DNA from: Vibrio tasmaniensis 1F-187
Lineage (GTDB): Bacteria > Pseudomonadota > Gammaproteobacteria > Enterobacterales > Vibrionaceae
Assembly: GCF_000272405.2 (NCBI RefSeq)
Contig: NZ_AJZM02000216.1
Span: 1 to 9,988, forward strand
Reading direction: 5' to 3'
Length of the DNA stretch: 9,988 bases
Numbering within the stretch: the stretch's first letter is position 1; each line of letters begins with the position of its first letter. Below are positions 1 to 6,256 of the stretch, one piece after another. Made by a program: the position numbers and the translations under genes. A model generated the notes under the pieces. The model made no database searches and had not been told where the DNA came from. It was given only the letters and a program-made list of their open reading frames with translations.

Positions 1-1410
1 GCCGCCTCTGCTATTGCAGGCGGTGAAGATGTCTTCTATGTTGGTTCAACCAAAGACATGGCGCGAGAGTTTATTGATGCTGTCTCAATGTGGGCCAAAG
101 CTTACAGCTGCGCGTGTGATGATGTCAGTGAAGAAGTCTTCGAGAATGAAGATAAAGACATTCTGACTTACGTGATCAACTTTGCGTCTGGTTTCAAAGT
201 CAAAGCTCTATCAAGTAACCCTTCTAACCTGCGTGGTATGCAAGGCACGGTTATCATCGATGAAGCGGCCTTTCATGAACGCTTAGCCGAAGTGCTAAAA
301 GCGGCCCTCGCATTAACCATGTGGGGTTCAAAGGTTCGCTTAATCAGTACCCATAACGGCATCGAGAATTTATTCAACACCCTAATTCAAGACAGTCGTG
401 CAGGTAAAAAACGTTACTCGATCCACACCATCACCTTAGATAACGCTTGCGAACAAGGGCTATATAAACGTATATGCCAGGTTAAGAAGACGCCGTGGAC
501 GCAAGAACTCGAAGATGAATGGAAAGCGAACCTGCTTCGTGACACGGCCACCGAAGAAGATGCACTTGAAGAGTACCAATGTGTTCCGAAGAATGGCGGT
601 GGTGCTTACATTAGCCGTGGCTTGCGTGAACGTGCTGCGCGGTTAGATGGCCCAGTATTAAGCTTCACTGGTTCTAAGGCGTTTAACGAAGCGAAAGAGC
701 ACATCCGTGAAGCTGAGATGAAAGAGTGGTTAGAGGAACACGTTCAGCCAGAACTCGATAAGCTCGATCCTAAACTGCGCCATTGCTTGGGTGAGGATTT
801 TGCACGCTCTGGTGACTTAACCGTTTATGCACCCATGGCCGTTCAAAATGATGTGAAGCGCACCGTTCCTTTCTTGTTAGAACTTGGCAATGTGCCATTC
901 AAGCAGCAAGAGCAAGCGCTTTACTTTATTTGTGATCAACTCCCAAGGCGTGATGGTATTTATCTTGATGCGCGTGGTAACGGCCAGTACCTAGCCGAAC
1001 AAGCCCGATACGAGTACGGCGAAGAAGTGGTTGAGGTCATGCTCTCTGTGGGTTACTACCGCGAGAACATGCCTTCATTTAAAGCTGCGTTTGAAGATGA
1101 TGAAATACTGCTTCCAAAGCATGAGGACGTAATTACTGATTTGGGACAAATCCAAATTAAAGCAGGCGTTCCTAGTATTGATTCAACACGAACCAAAGGC
1201 GAGGACGGAAACAAACGACACGGCGATAGTGCCATTGCTATTTGGTTTGCTTACTTAGCTTCTAAGGCGGATTTAACGCGTTACGGCTTGCACACCATCA
1301 AGGCCAATGTCGATGAGAACCAACGCCGCTTTCATGGCACCGCCGAAGAAAATAACCGATTTGATGATATGCCGAACCAAGACTTACGCGGCAAAGGAAT
1401 TAGACTATGA
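1..1410 (+). CDS. terL: Terminase large subunit, Mu gp28-like (5' partial)
   Basis: ATPase-nuclease motor subunit that cuts phage DNA and pumps it through the portal into the procapsid. The frame is open from base 1, so the gene starts upstream of the window; the first ATG (base 58) is internal. 469 residues are visible, against roughly 550 in Mu gp28 (recalled), so the N-terminal part with Walker A is missing. Residues are numbered from base 1. A Walker B stretch, GTVIIDEAAF, carries the acidic pair at about residues 87-88. The RNase H-like nuclease half follows: GEDFARSGD with its first acidic residue near 266, a middle YLDARGNG segment, and HGDSAIA with its aspartate near 409. The gene ends in an ATGA overlap with the portal gene, implying translational coupling. 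The family call rests on motifs and on the neighbouring gp29-like portal. I see no frameshift. Confidence 0.93.
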   Translation, partial: AASAIAGGEDVFYVGSTKDMAREFIDAVSMWAKAYSCACDDVSEEVFENEDKDILTYVINFASGFKVKALSSNPSNLRGMQGTVIIDEAAFHERLAEVLKAALALTMWGSKVRLISTHNGIENLFNTLIQDSRAGKKRYSIHTITLDNACEQGLYKRICQVKKTPWTQELEDEWKANLLRDTATEEDALEEYQCVPKNGGGAYISRGLRERAARLDGPVLSFTGSKAFNEAKEHIREAEMKEWLEEHVQPELDKLDPKLRHCLGEDFARSGDLTVYAPMAVQNDVKRTVPFLLELGNVPFKQQEQALYFICDQLPRRDGIYLDARGNGQYLAEQARYEYGEEVVEVMLSVGYYRENMPSFKAAFEDDEILLPKHEDVITDLGQIQIKAGVPSIDSTRTKGEDGNKRHGDSAIAIWFAYLASKADLTRYGLHTIKANVDENQRRFHGTAEENNRFDDMPNQDLRGKGIRL

Positions 1411-2963
1411 CCTCAATTGTTGATGTAAACGGCAAGCCATTAGAAGCCGATAAGACGCTACTGTCTGAAGACATTGCCAAAGCGTACACCACCAGTGTGC
1501 GAAACCCTCGACCTGCCAGTGTCGCCTCTACTTTAAACCCGCTTCGATTAGCGGGATTACTTCGCAGTGTGGTAGATGGAAACAACCCACAAGATTACAT
1601 GACGCTTGCCGAAGAAATGGAAGAGCGCGATTTGCACTACGCGGCGCAGCTGCGCACCCGTAAGTTGGCGGTTGCTGCTATTGAGCCTACCGTTGAACCT
1701 GCCAGTGATGAGCAAGTTGATCTCGATATGGCTGATCGCGTTCGTGACATCATGGCCGAAGACCAAATACCAGAACTGTTTTTTGATTTGCTTGATGGCC
1801 TAGGTAAAGGGTTAGCCGTTGTACAAGTGCTTTGGGATACCAAACAAACACCATGGAAACCACAAGATTATAAATGGGTAGACCCTCGCTATCTTCGTGC
1901 CGACCAAGACACGCTTGAAGACATTCTATTGATTAGTGATTCTGCGCCAAGTGGCGAGCCGTTAGAGCCGTATAAGTTTATGGTGCATACGCCTCGATCT
2001 AAATCTGGCATTGTTTGGCGTAACGGTTTAGCCCGTTTGGTTGCCGTGATGTACATGCTTAAATCGTTCACGGTTCGTGATTGGTGGGCGTTTGCTGAAG
2101 TGTTTGGCATTCCTGTTCGTGTGGGTAAATACGGCCCGAACGCCAGTGCCGAAGATATCAACACACTAGTAAATGCCATTGGTCGCATTGCCAGTGATGC
2201 AGGTGCGGTGATTCCTGAATCCATGAAGCTAGAGCTTATCGAAACGGCCAAAGGCAATGGCGGTAATACGCTGTTTGAAAATATGGCCCGTTGGTGTGAT
2301 GAGCAAACCAGTAAAGCGGTACTTGGCCAAACCATGACGGCTGATAACGGCAGTTCGCAATCTCAAGCCAATGTTCATAACGAAGTACGTATGGATATTG
2401 CTAAGTGGGATGCGCGCCAACTTGAAGCGTGTGTGAATGAGTACCTGGTTAAGCCCTATGTGATCCTGAACTGGGGGGTGCAAGAGCGTTACCCTAAAGT
2501 TCGCATTCGAGTGCCAGAGCCAGAAGACTTGAAGATGTTGGTCGATAGCTTGAAGCCAATGATTGAAAGTGGCATGCGCGTATCTGCAAGTGAAGTGCGT
2601 GAAAAGTTTGGGCTACGTGAACCAACCGACAATGAAGATGTGCTGATGCCAGCAAGCGCGGTACTTGCTCAAAATCTTCCTGCGACCAACCGAGATAAAT
2701 CAAAGGTAGCGATTAACCGCATAAGCAAAACGGCTGAAGCGGAAATGAACGACTTAACCGATGAAGCCGTGAGCGACTGGGAAGAAGTTGCGGAAGACTT
2801 CATGAACCCGATCATCGAACTGGCCAATGCGTCAGACAGTTATGAAACGTTCTTAGAAAAGCTGCCAGAGCTTCAAGAGACATTAGGCGCTGACGTGTTT
2901 GTTGAGCAGATGGCGCAATACATGTTCCAGATGCGCGGCTATGGAGACGCTAAAGATGTCTAA
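1407..2963 (+). CDS. Portal protein, Mu gp29-like (DUF935)
   Basis: Dodecameric portal at the single special vertex of the capsid, serving as DNA channel and docking site for the terminase. The 518-residue length fits Mu gp29 (about 510, recalled). Family hallmarks are visible: an N-terminal segment reading NPLRLAGLLRSVVDGN, an EEMEERDLHYAAQLRTRK block typical of DUF935 (about residues 66-90), and a later DNGSSQSQANVHNEVR segment before the C-terminal crown region. The start ATG overlaps the terminase stop by four bases and has AAAGGA at 1393-1398, eight bases upstream. The last bases (2944-2947) supply the Shine-Dalgarno of the next gene, so the two are coupled. The gene is complete and of normal length. 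Many antisense frames run through it, but none looks protein-like. Confidence 0.95.
   Translation: MTSIVDVNGKPLEADKTLLSEDIAKAYTTSVRNPRPASVASTLNPLRLAGLLRSVVDGNNPQDYMTLAEEMEERDLHYAAQLRTRKLAVAAIEPTVEPASDEQVDLDMADRVRDIMAEDQIPELFFDLLDGLGKGLAVVQVLWDTKQTPWKPQDYKWVDPRYLRADQDTLEDILLISDSAPSGEPLEPYKFMVHTPRSKSGIVWRNGLARLVAVMYMLKSFTVRDWWAFAEVFGIPVRVGKYGPNASAEDINTLVNAIGRIASDAGAVIPESMKLELIETAKGNGGNTLFENMARWCDEQTSKAVLGQTMTADNGSSQSQANVHNEVRMDIAKWDARQLEACVNEYLVKPYVILNWGVQERYPKVRIRVPEPEDLKMLVDSLKPMIESGMRVSASEVREKFGLREPTDNEDVLMPASAVLAQNLPATNRDKSKVAINRISKTAEAEMNDLTDEAVSDWEEVAEDFMNPIIELANASDSYETFLEKLPELQETLGADVFVEQMAQYMFQMRGYGDAKDV
2944..2947 (+). promoter_or_regulatory. Shine-Dalgarno deciding the F start
   Basis: GGAG inside the 3' end of the portal gene, eight bases before ATG 2956. 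It favours 2956 over the in-frame ATGs at 2941 and 2899 as the F start. It also implies that F translation is coupled to termination on the portal message. Confidence 0.65.
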
Positions 2964-3750
2964 AGCCCTTGCGTCTGAAAGTATTGTGCCTGTTGAATCA
3001 CTAGAGTGGTTCAAGAGTAAAGGGATAGAACCTGGCTTTGACTATCGCGACGTATGGAAGCAAGAGCACAACAACGCATTCACTGTTGCAAAGATGCTGA
3101 ATGCCGATCTTCTTGTGGATGTGAAAGCCATTGTTGAAGAGGCCATCGAGCAAGGCCAAACGTTCAAGCAGTTTCAAGATATCTTAAAGCCACTCTTGGT
3201 TAAGTCTGGTTGGTGGGGCATTCAAGAAATGGTTGACCCACTGAGCGGAGATTCAAAGCCCGTTCAATTAGGCAGTGAAGGCCGTGTAAAGACCATTTAC
3301 AAAACCAACATGAGAACGGCACGCTCAGCGGGGCAATGGGAACGCATCGAGCGAACCAAACGCGCCATGCCTTATTTGCTTTATCAGCTTGGGCCATCCA
3401 TGGAGCATCGAGTTGATCACGTTAAATGGAAAGATACGCTGCTTCCTGTTGGTGACCCGTGGTGGGATAACCACATGCCACCGAACGGTTGGGGCTGCAA
3501 ATGTTGGATACGCCAAGTATCGAAGTTTGAAGCTGAGAAGCTGATTGCCGATGATAAGGTATCGACCGACTCGCCAGAAGGTGGCACTAAGCAGTGGTTA
3601 AACAAGCGAACGGGTGAAGTGGAAGTGTTACCAGAAGGCATTGAACCAGGATGGAATTACAACCCTGGTAAATCACGCCAAGAAGCGATGCAAGAAGACC
3701 TATTGCAAAAAGAAACAAGAATGCGTGAGACGCTCTCTAATGGCTCTTAG
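2956..3750 (+). CDS. F: Mu F-like minor head / head morphogenesis protein (short form)
   Basis: Minor capsid protein of the Mu F family (PF04233), which works with the portal in head assembly. In Mu the protein is about 425 residues (recalled); here it is 264. Diagnostic features: YKTNMRTARSAGQWERIE from about residue 115, EHR near 150-152, and the DPWWDNHMPPNGWGCKCW segment ending near 184, with the paired cysteines typical of the family. A GWNYNPGKS motif lies close to the end, after which the protein stops within about 30 residues. I chose ATG 2956 because GGAG (2944-2947) sits eight bases upstream; in-frame ATGs at 2941 and 2899 lack a good ribosome site and would overlap the portal more. 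The start overlaps the portal stop by eight bases. The gene is followed by the window's only sizeable intergenic gap, where Mu would carry gene G. Confidence 0.92.
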   Translation: MSKALASESIVPVESLEWFKSKGIEPGFDYRDVWKQEHNNAFTVAKMLNADLLVDVKAIVEEAIEQGQTFKQFQDILKPLLVKSGWWGIQEMVDPLSGDSKPVQLGSEGRVKTIYKTNMRTARSAGQWERIERTKRAMPYLLYQLGPSMEHRVDHVKWKDTLLPVGDPWWDNHMPPNGWGCKCWIRQVSKFEAEKLIADDKVSTDSPEGGTKQWLNKRTGEVEVLPEGIEPGWNYNPGKSRQEAMQEDLLQKETRMRETLSNGS

Positions 3751-3804
3751 TTGTAAAATGGCTACAATGTGTCGTTTAAAAAAGTTCTAACAAATCTGAG
3801 TCGA

Positions 3805-3821
3805 TTTAAACAGTGTTTAAA
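3805..3821. repeat. Perfect 7-bp inverted repeat, possible operator
   Basis: TTTAAAC and GTTTAAA flank a 3-base AGT centre. A similar GTTTAAA occurs at 3774-3780. The short spacer and two-fold symmetry suit a dimeric DNA-binding protein as well as an RNA hairpin, but all the pairing is AT-rich and no T-run follows. Its role is unknown and chance is possible in such AT-rich sequence. Confidence 0.3.
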
Positions 3822-3857
3822 CATGGTTCAGTAAACTATTTTAGGTGAGATTGCACA

Positions 3858-3882
3858 AGTCAGCTTGATAAGCTGATTTTTT
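3858..3882 (+). terminator. Weak terminator-like hairpin downstream of F
   Basis: TCAGCTT (3860-3866) pairs perfectly with AAGCTGA (3870-3876) around a GAT loop, followed directly by six Ts (3877-3882). The stem is only seven base pairs with three GC pairs, and the triloop is tight, so it would be a weak or partial Rho-independent terminator. It lies about 110 bases after the F stop and ahead of the stronger terminator at 3942. Confidence 0.5.
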
Positions 3883-3941
3883 CGGGTAATCTTTAAGCCC
3901 TTAGCAATCGCAATTCAATTCATTCCCCTTTCTCAAAATAG

Positions 3942-3979
3942 AGCAACCGACGTTATTTCTCGTCGGTTGCTTTTTTTTT
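3942..3979 (+). terminator. Strong Rho-independent terminator
   Basis: GCAACCGACG (3943-3952) pairs perfectly with CGTCGGTTGC (3961-3970) around an 8-base loop. Nine Ts follow (3971-3979), and the flanking A3942 can pair with the first of them. Length, GC content and T-tract all fit a canonical intrinsic terminator reading rightward. It would close the packaging/F transcription unit and isolate the protease-head-tail genes, which then need their own promoter downstream of it, or antitermination. Confidence 0.9.
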
Positions 3980-4023
3980 GCATTCTTAAATCCACGAAAC
4001 GAGTTCATACCAACTAATCCAAT

Positions 4024-4041
4024 GAGGAGGTTGTTATGTAA
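4024..4041 (+). promoter_or_regulatory. Strong Shine-Dalgarno followed by ATG-TAA start-stop
   Basis: GAGGAGG (4024-4030) is the best ribosome-binding match in the window. It is followed after five bases by ATG (4036-4038) and immediately by TAA (4039-4041). A ribosome starting here would terminate after one codon, 22 bases before the protease start at 4064. It could be a translational control element that loads ribosomes for reinitiation or lowers protease output, or it could be the decayed start of a lost gene. The sequence arrangement is seen directly; any function is inference. Confidence 0.45.
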
Positions 4042-4053
4042 GTTCTGATTTAT

Positions 4054-4057
4054 GGAG
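4054..4057 (+). promoter_or_regulatory. Shine-Dalgarno deciding the protease start
   Basis: GGAG lies six bases ahead of ATG 4064 and overlaps the alternative in-frame ATG at 4052. The only strong site upstream of 4052 is the GAGGAGG at 4024, which is too far away and already aligned with the ATG-TAA. Hence I start the protease at 4064. Confidence 0.65.
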
Positions 4058-4063
4058 CGAGTA

Positions 4064-5053
4064 ATGAAAAAAACTTACCTGGCAATGTGTTTCAACTTAT
4101 CGAACAGCATGATTGATGGCCTTGGTGAAGAACAAGGTACTAACAGCGTTTGGTTGCCAATGATTCCTGCGGGTGAAGTAAAAGGCCGTGATGGTCGCAT
4201 GTGGATGAACACCGAACCTGATGCGATTGTTGCAGCCTTTGATGCAAAACTTCCTTTCGACATTGAACACGCTACCGAGATTCGTGGCCCAGAAGGTAAA
4301 GACGCTGATGCAGCGGGTTGGATTCTGGCACTAGAAAACCGCGAAGGTGAGATTTGGGCGCAAGTCGAATGGAACTATATCGGCCGCTATAAAATTACCG
4401 ACAAGTTATATCTGTATTACTCCCCTGCTTTTAACTATGACCAGCAAGGCGTCATTACTGCGATGAGCAGCGCTGGCTTAACCAACAAACCTAACTTTTA
4501 TGTACCTGCCCTTAATCGACAAGAGGAAACCGACATGCCGCTTTCACAACTGATTGCAGCCGCGCTTGGCCTAGCCGCAGACGCGACCGAAGAGCAAGGT
4601 GTTACCGCAATTAATTCACTTAAGTCTGAGAAAGACATTGCGCTAAACCGTGCCGCTACGCCGGACTTAACTAAGTTCATCCCAATTGAAACACACACCG
4701 TTGCACTGAATCGCGCCACCACGGCTGAAGCTCAGTTAAAAGAAATTAACGACAAGAAAGTCGATGGCTTGGTTCAGGCTGCGATTGATGAAGGCAAGAT
4801 TGCGCCTGCAAACAAAGAAATGTTTGTTGGTATGTGTCGTGCTGAAGGCGGTATTGAGCAGTTCGAAGCGTTTGTGAAGAGTGCTCCATCTATTGCGACC
4901 AACTCCCAGGTTAAGAAGCCGAAAGTTGAAGGTGGCAGCCAGTTAGATAAAGACGAACTTGCGATGTGTCGCAAGATGAATTTGACCGAAGAAGAGTTCC
5001 TAGCATCAAAGAACTCTATCGCGTCTAACCAAGAACTGAATAAGGACGCGTAA
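4064..5053 (+). CDS. I: Mu gpI-like prohead protease with C-terminal scaffold domain
   Basis: Capsid maturation protease that cleaves scaffold and head proteins during prohead maturation. 329 residues from ATG 4064. The N-terminal half is the protease: FDIEHATE, with the likely catalytic histidine near residue 69, then an AAGWI segment and GEIWAQVEWN, then YLYYSPAF with the likely nucleophilic serine near residue 120. These motifs and their order match the Mu I family; assigning the catalytic roles is inference. The C-terminal half is charged and helical, with a likely coiled-coil stretch (residues about 210-235), and is also made separately as the scaffold from an internal start at 4535. The major head gene follows two bases after the stop. 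Expression probably depends on a promoter in the preceding gap. Confidence 0.93.
   Translation: MKKTYLAMCFNLSNSMIDGLGEEQGTNSVWLPMIPAGEVKGRDGRMWMNTEPDAIVAAFDAKLPFDIEHATEIRGPEGKDADAAGWILALENREGEIWAQVEWNYIGRYKITDKLYLYYSPAFNYDQQGVITAMSSAGLTNKPNFYVPALNRQEETDMPLSQLIAAALGLAADATEEQGVTAINSLKSEKDIALNRAATPDLTKFIPIETHTVALNRATTAEAQLKEINDKKVDGLVQAAIDEGKIAPANKEMFVGMCRAEGGIEQFEAFVKSAPSIATNSQVKKPKVEGGSQLDKDELAMCRKMNLTEEEFLASKNSIASNQELNKDA
4523..4527 (+). promoter_or_regulatory. Internal Shine-Dalgarno for scaffold Z
   Basis: GAGGA lies inside the protease gene, seven bases before the in-frame ATG at 4535. A well-spaced site at exactly the protease-scaffold domain boundary supports internal initiation, as known for Mu genes I and Z. 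Confidence 0.6.
4535..5053 (+). CDS. Z: Nested head scaffold protein, Mu Z-like (internal start in I)
   Basis: In Mu the scaffold Z is produced from an in-frame start inside gene I and shares its stop. The same design is visible here: ATG 4535 with GAGGA seven bases upstream gives a 172-residue product beginning MPLSQLIAAALGLAAD. It is rich in Ala, Glu and Lys and largely helical, has no cysteine in its first 100 residues, and lacks the protease motifs, as expected of a scaffold that fills the procapsid and is later degraded. The segment before it (FYVPALNRQEETD) resembles a linker and a possible cleavage region. The start is inferred from the ribosome site and the domain boundary; it has not been shown to be used. 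Confidence 0.65.
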   Translation: MPLSQLIAAALGLAADATEEQGVTAINSLKSEKDIALNRAATPDLTKFIPIETHTVALNRATTAEAQLKEINDKKVDGLVQAAIDEGKIAPANKEMFVGMCRAEGGIEQFEAFVKSAPSIATNSQVKKPKVEGGSQLDKDELAMCRKMNLTEEEFLASKNSIASNQELNKDA

Positions 5054-5055
5054 TC

Positions 5056-5952
5056 ATGGCGACTGAAGCTCAAATTATTGAAGCGTTGTTTGTATCAATG
5101 AACGCCTCGTTCGTGAAAGGTGTTTCACGAGCAAACCCACAATGGGACAAGATTGCTACTGAAGTGCCGTCTTCTGGTGCCTCTAACTTCTATGGTTGGT
5201 TGAAAGACTTACCAGAGATTAAAGAATGGGTAGGTGACCGACAGCTGGCTGATGTGGGTAAGCATGGTTACGCCATTACAAACAAGACGTTCGAAAGCTC
5301 TATCTCTATCAGCCGTGAAAATGTTGAAGATGACCAAATCGGTAAGTACTCAGTATTGGCAGAACGTTTTGGTGATCAGGTAACGATGTTCCCCGACAAG
5401 CTTGCTTATCCATTGCTTGTGGCAGGTTTCAATACACTTTGTTACGACGGCCAGAACTACTTTGATACTGACCACCCGTTAGACACGACACCTGCTTCAA
5501 CGTTCTCGAACGTGGTGGGTGACCCGTCAACCGATACAGGTTCGCCTTGGTTCTTGATTGATAACTCGCAAACACTGAAGCCTATCGTGTATCAGAACCG
5601 TCGTCCGTTCGTGTTCAAGAACATGAACCCGACAGAAGAGTACACCTGGTTCAACAACAAGTTTGCAGCGGGTACAGATGGCCGTTGTGAAGTTGGCTTC
5701 TCTTTCCCTCAATTAGCGATTGGCTCGAAAGCTGCGCTGACTGAAGCGAACTATGAAGCGGCAGTTCAATTGCTTGGTGATATGAAGCGTGCCGATGGTG
5801 TGCCTCTGGGTGTTCGTCCTACCACGCTTGTGGTTGGCTATGCGAACCGTGCGGCAGCGAAGAAGCTGATTGAACGAATGCTCATCGAAGGCGGTGATAC
5901 CAACGTGTATTTCCAAGACGTAGAAGTAGTCGTTTCTCCATTCATCGCTTAA
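5056..5952 (+). CDS. T: Major head (capsid) protein, Mu T-like
   Basis: Forms the icosahedral shell (HK97-like fold by family). 298 residues, close to the roughly 305 of Mu T (recalled). Recognisable family stretches include the start MATEAQIIEALF, the YGWLKDLPEIKEWVGDR region (about residues 46-62), TFESSISISRENVEDD, and the LAYPLLVAGF / YDGQNYFDTDHP pair (about residues 116-140). AAGGA (5042-5046) lies nine bases before the ATG, and only two bases separate the start from the protease/scaffold stop, so translation is coupled. Codon use looks like that of a highly expressed gene: I found no ATA isoleucine codon. A hairpin follows the stop. Confidence 0.96.
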   Translation: MATEAQIIEALFVSMNASFVKGVSRANPQWDKIATEVPSSGASNFYGWLKDLPEIKEWVGDRQLADVGKHGYAITNKTFESSISISRENVEDDQIGKYSVLAERFGDQVTMFPDKLAYPLLVAGFNTLCYDGQNYFDTDHPLDTTPASTFSNVVGDPSTDTGSPWFLIDNSQTLKPIVYQNRRPFVFKNMNPTEEYTWFNNKFAAGTDGRCEVGFSFPQLAIGSKAALTEANYEAAVQLLGDMKRADGVPLGVRPTTLVVGYANRAAAKKLIERMLIEGGDTNVYFQDVEVVVSPFIA

Positions 5953-5965
5953 CCAGCAAGACAGA

Positions 5966-5987
5966 TTGGCGGTAGCAATGCCGCCAA
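5966..5987 (+). other. Hairpin between the major head gene and the next gene
   Basis: TTGGCGG (5966-5972) pairs perfectly with CCGCCAA (5981-5987) around an 8-base loop. No T-run follows, so it is not a standard intrinsic terminator. Its position just after the capsid gene suits a transcript-end stabiliser or an attenuator lowering downstream expression relative to T. The structure is visible in the sequence; the role is inference. Confidence 0.5.
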
Positions 5988-6005
5988 CCTTTAGGGATTT
6001 ATGCC

Positions 6006-6254
6006 ATGACTGTAAAAGTTGAACTTAATCCAAACACTTGGACGCTTATTTCTTCTGCTGCGGCGGGTTATATGGACAACCAAGCAGGCAGCGTTGTGAA
6101 GTACCGTGTTGAAGACTCAGCACCATCCGATGCTGAAACGTTTGGGCACCAACTGAAGCTTGAAAAAGGCATTGGTTGGTCTCGCGCTGTAGCGAAAAAT
6201 ATTTACGGAAGAACGGCCAGTTCAACAGGCGATGTCATCGTTACGGAAGGTTAA
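6006..6254 (+). CDS. Small hypothetical protein, likely head decoration-type beta protein
   Basis: 82 residues without a named function. It has a pattern common in small phage beta-sandwich proteins: WTLISSAAAGYMDNQAGSVV, then KYRVEDSAPSDAETFGH, then a short strand-rich end (ASSTGDVIVTEG). No signal peptide or membrane segment is visible. AGGGA (5993-5997) is eight bases before ATG 6006; the earlier ATG at 6001 reads ATG-CCA-TGA and is not a gene. The gene lies directly after the major head gene, the usual place for capsid stabilising or decoration proteins, and two bases before the next gene's start. Decoration is inferred from size, composition and position only. A small neck or spike component is an alternative. 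Confidence 0.5.
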   Translation: MTVKVELNPNTWTLISSAAAGYMDNQAGSVVKYRVEDSAPSDAETFGHQLKLEKGIGWSRAVAKNIYGRTASSTGDVIVTEG

Positions 6255-6256
6255 GT

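Larger units (their letters stand above)
3751..4063 (+). other. F-I intergenic region (about 310 bp, no gene)
   Basis: This AT-rich stretch is the only gap over 300 bases in the window. In order it holds a 7-bp inverted repeat (3805-3821), a weak terminator-like hairpin (3858-3882), a strong terminator (3942-3979), about 45 bases that could hold a promoter, a strong Shine-Dalgarno with an ATG-TAA start-stop (4024-4041), and the Shine-Dalgarno of the protease gene (4054-4057). In phage Mu the C-activated late promoter PI lies in front of gene I, so a promoter is expected here by homology. I cannot identify -10 and -35 boxes with confidence. The longest open frames are tiny and lack ribosome sites. 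No recognisable remnant of gene G or of a longer F C-terminus is visible. Confidence 0.75.

Noticed and set aside
1400..2703. Several antisense open frames of 61-148 codons across the portal gene, the longest at 1889-2335
   Set aside because: They lie wholly inside a well-supported gene, lack good ribosome sites, and their translations are Ser/Leu-rich without domain-like patterns, as expected for antisense shadows.
2899..2955. Upstream extension of F to ATG 2899 or 2941
   Set aside because: No Shine-Dalgarno fits these starts, the added residues (Cys/Arg-rich) do not look like F, and GGAG is ideally placed for ATG 2956.
3758..3790. Ten-residue open frame MATMCRLKKF after the F stop
   Set aside because: There is no ribosome-binding site and it is too short to judge; such frames are expected by chance.
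3978..4010. Possible promoter: TTGCAT overlapping the terminator T-run, with a TTCATA-like box
   Set aside because: Spacing is about 20 bases and the -10 match is poor. A promoter is expected nearby from Mu, but these boxes are not convincing.
4052..4063. Protease start at ATG 4052
   Set aside because: It has no Shine-Dalgarno at proper spacing, while GGAG overlapping this ATG is six bases before ATG 4064.
6176..6256. N-terminal extension of the 186-residue protein over the preceding gene
   Set aside because: The added 27 residues are out-of-frame reading of the 6006-6254 gene, and ATG 6257 has a strong GGAAGG site.
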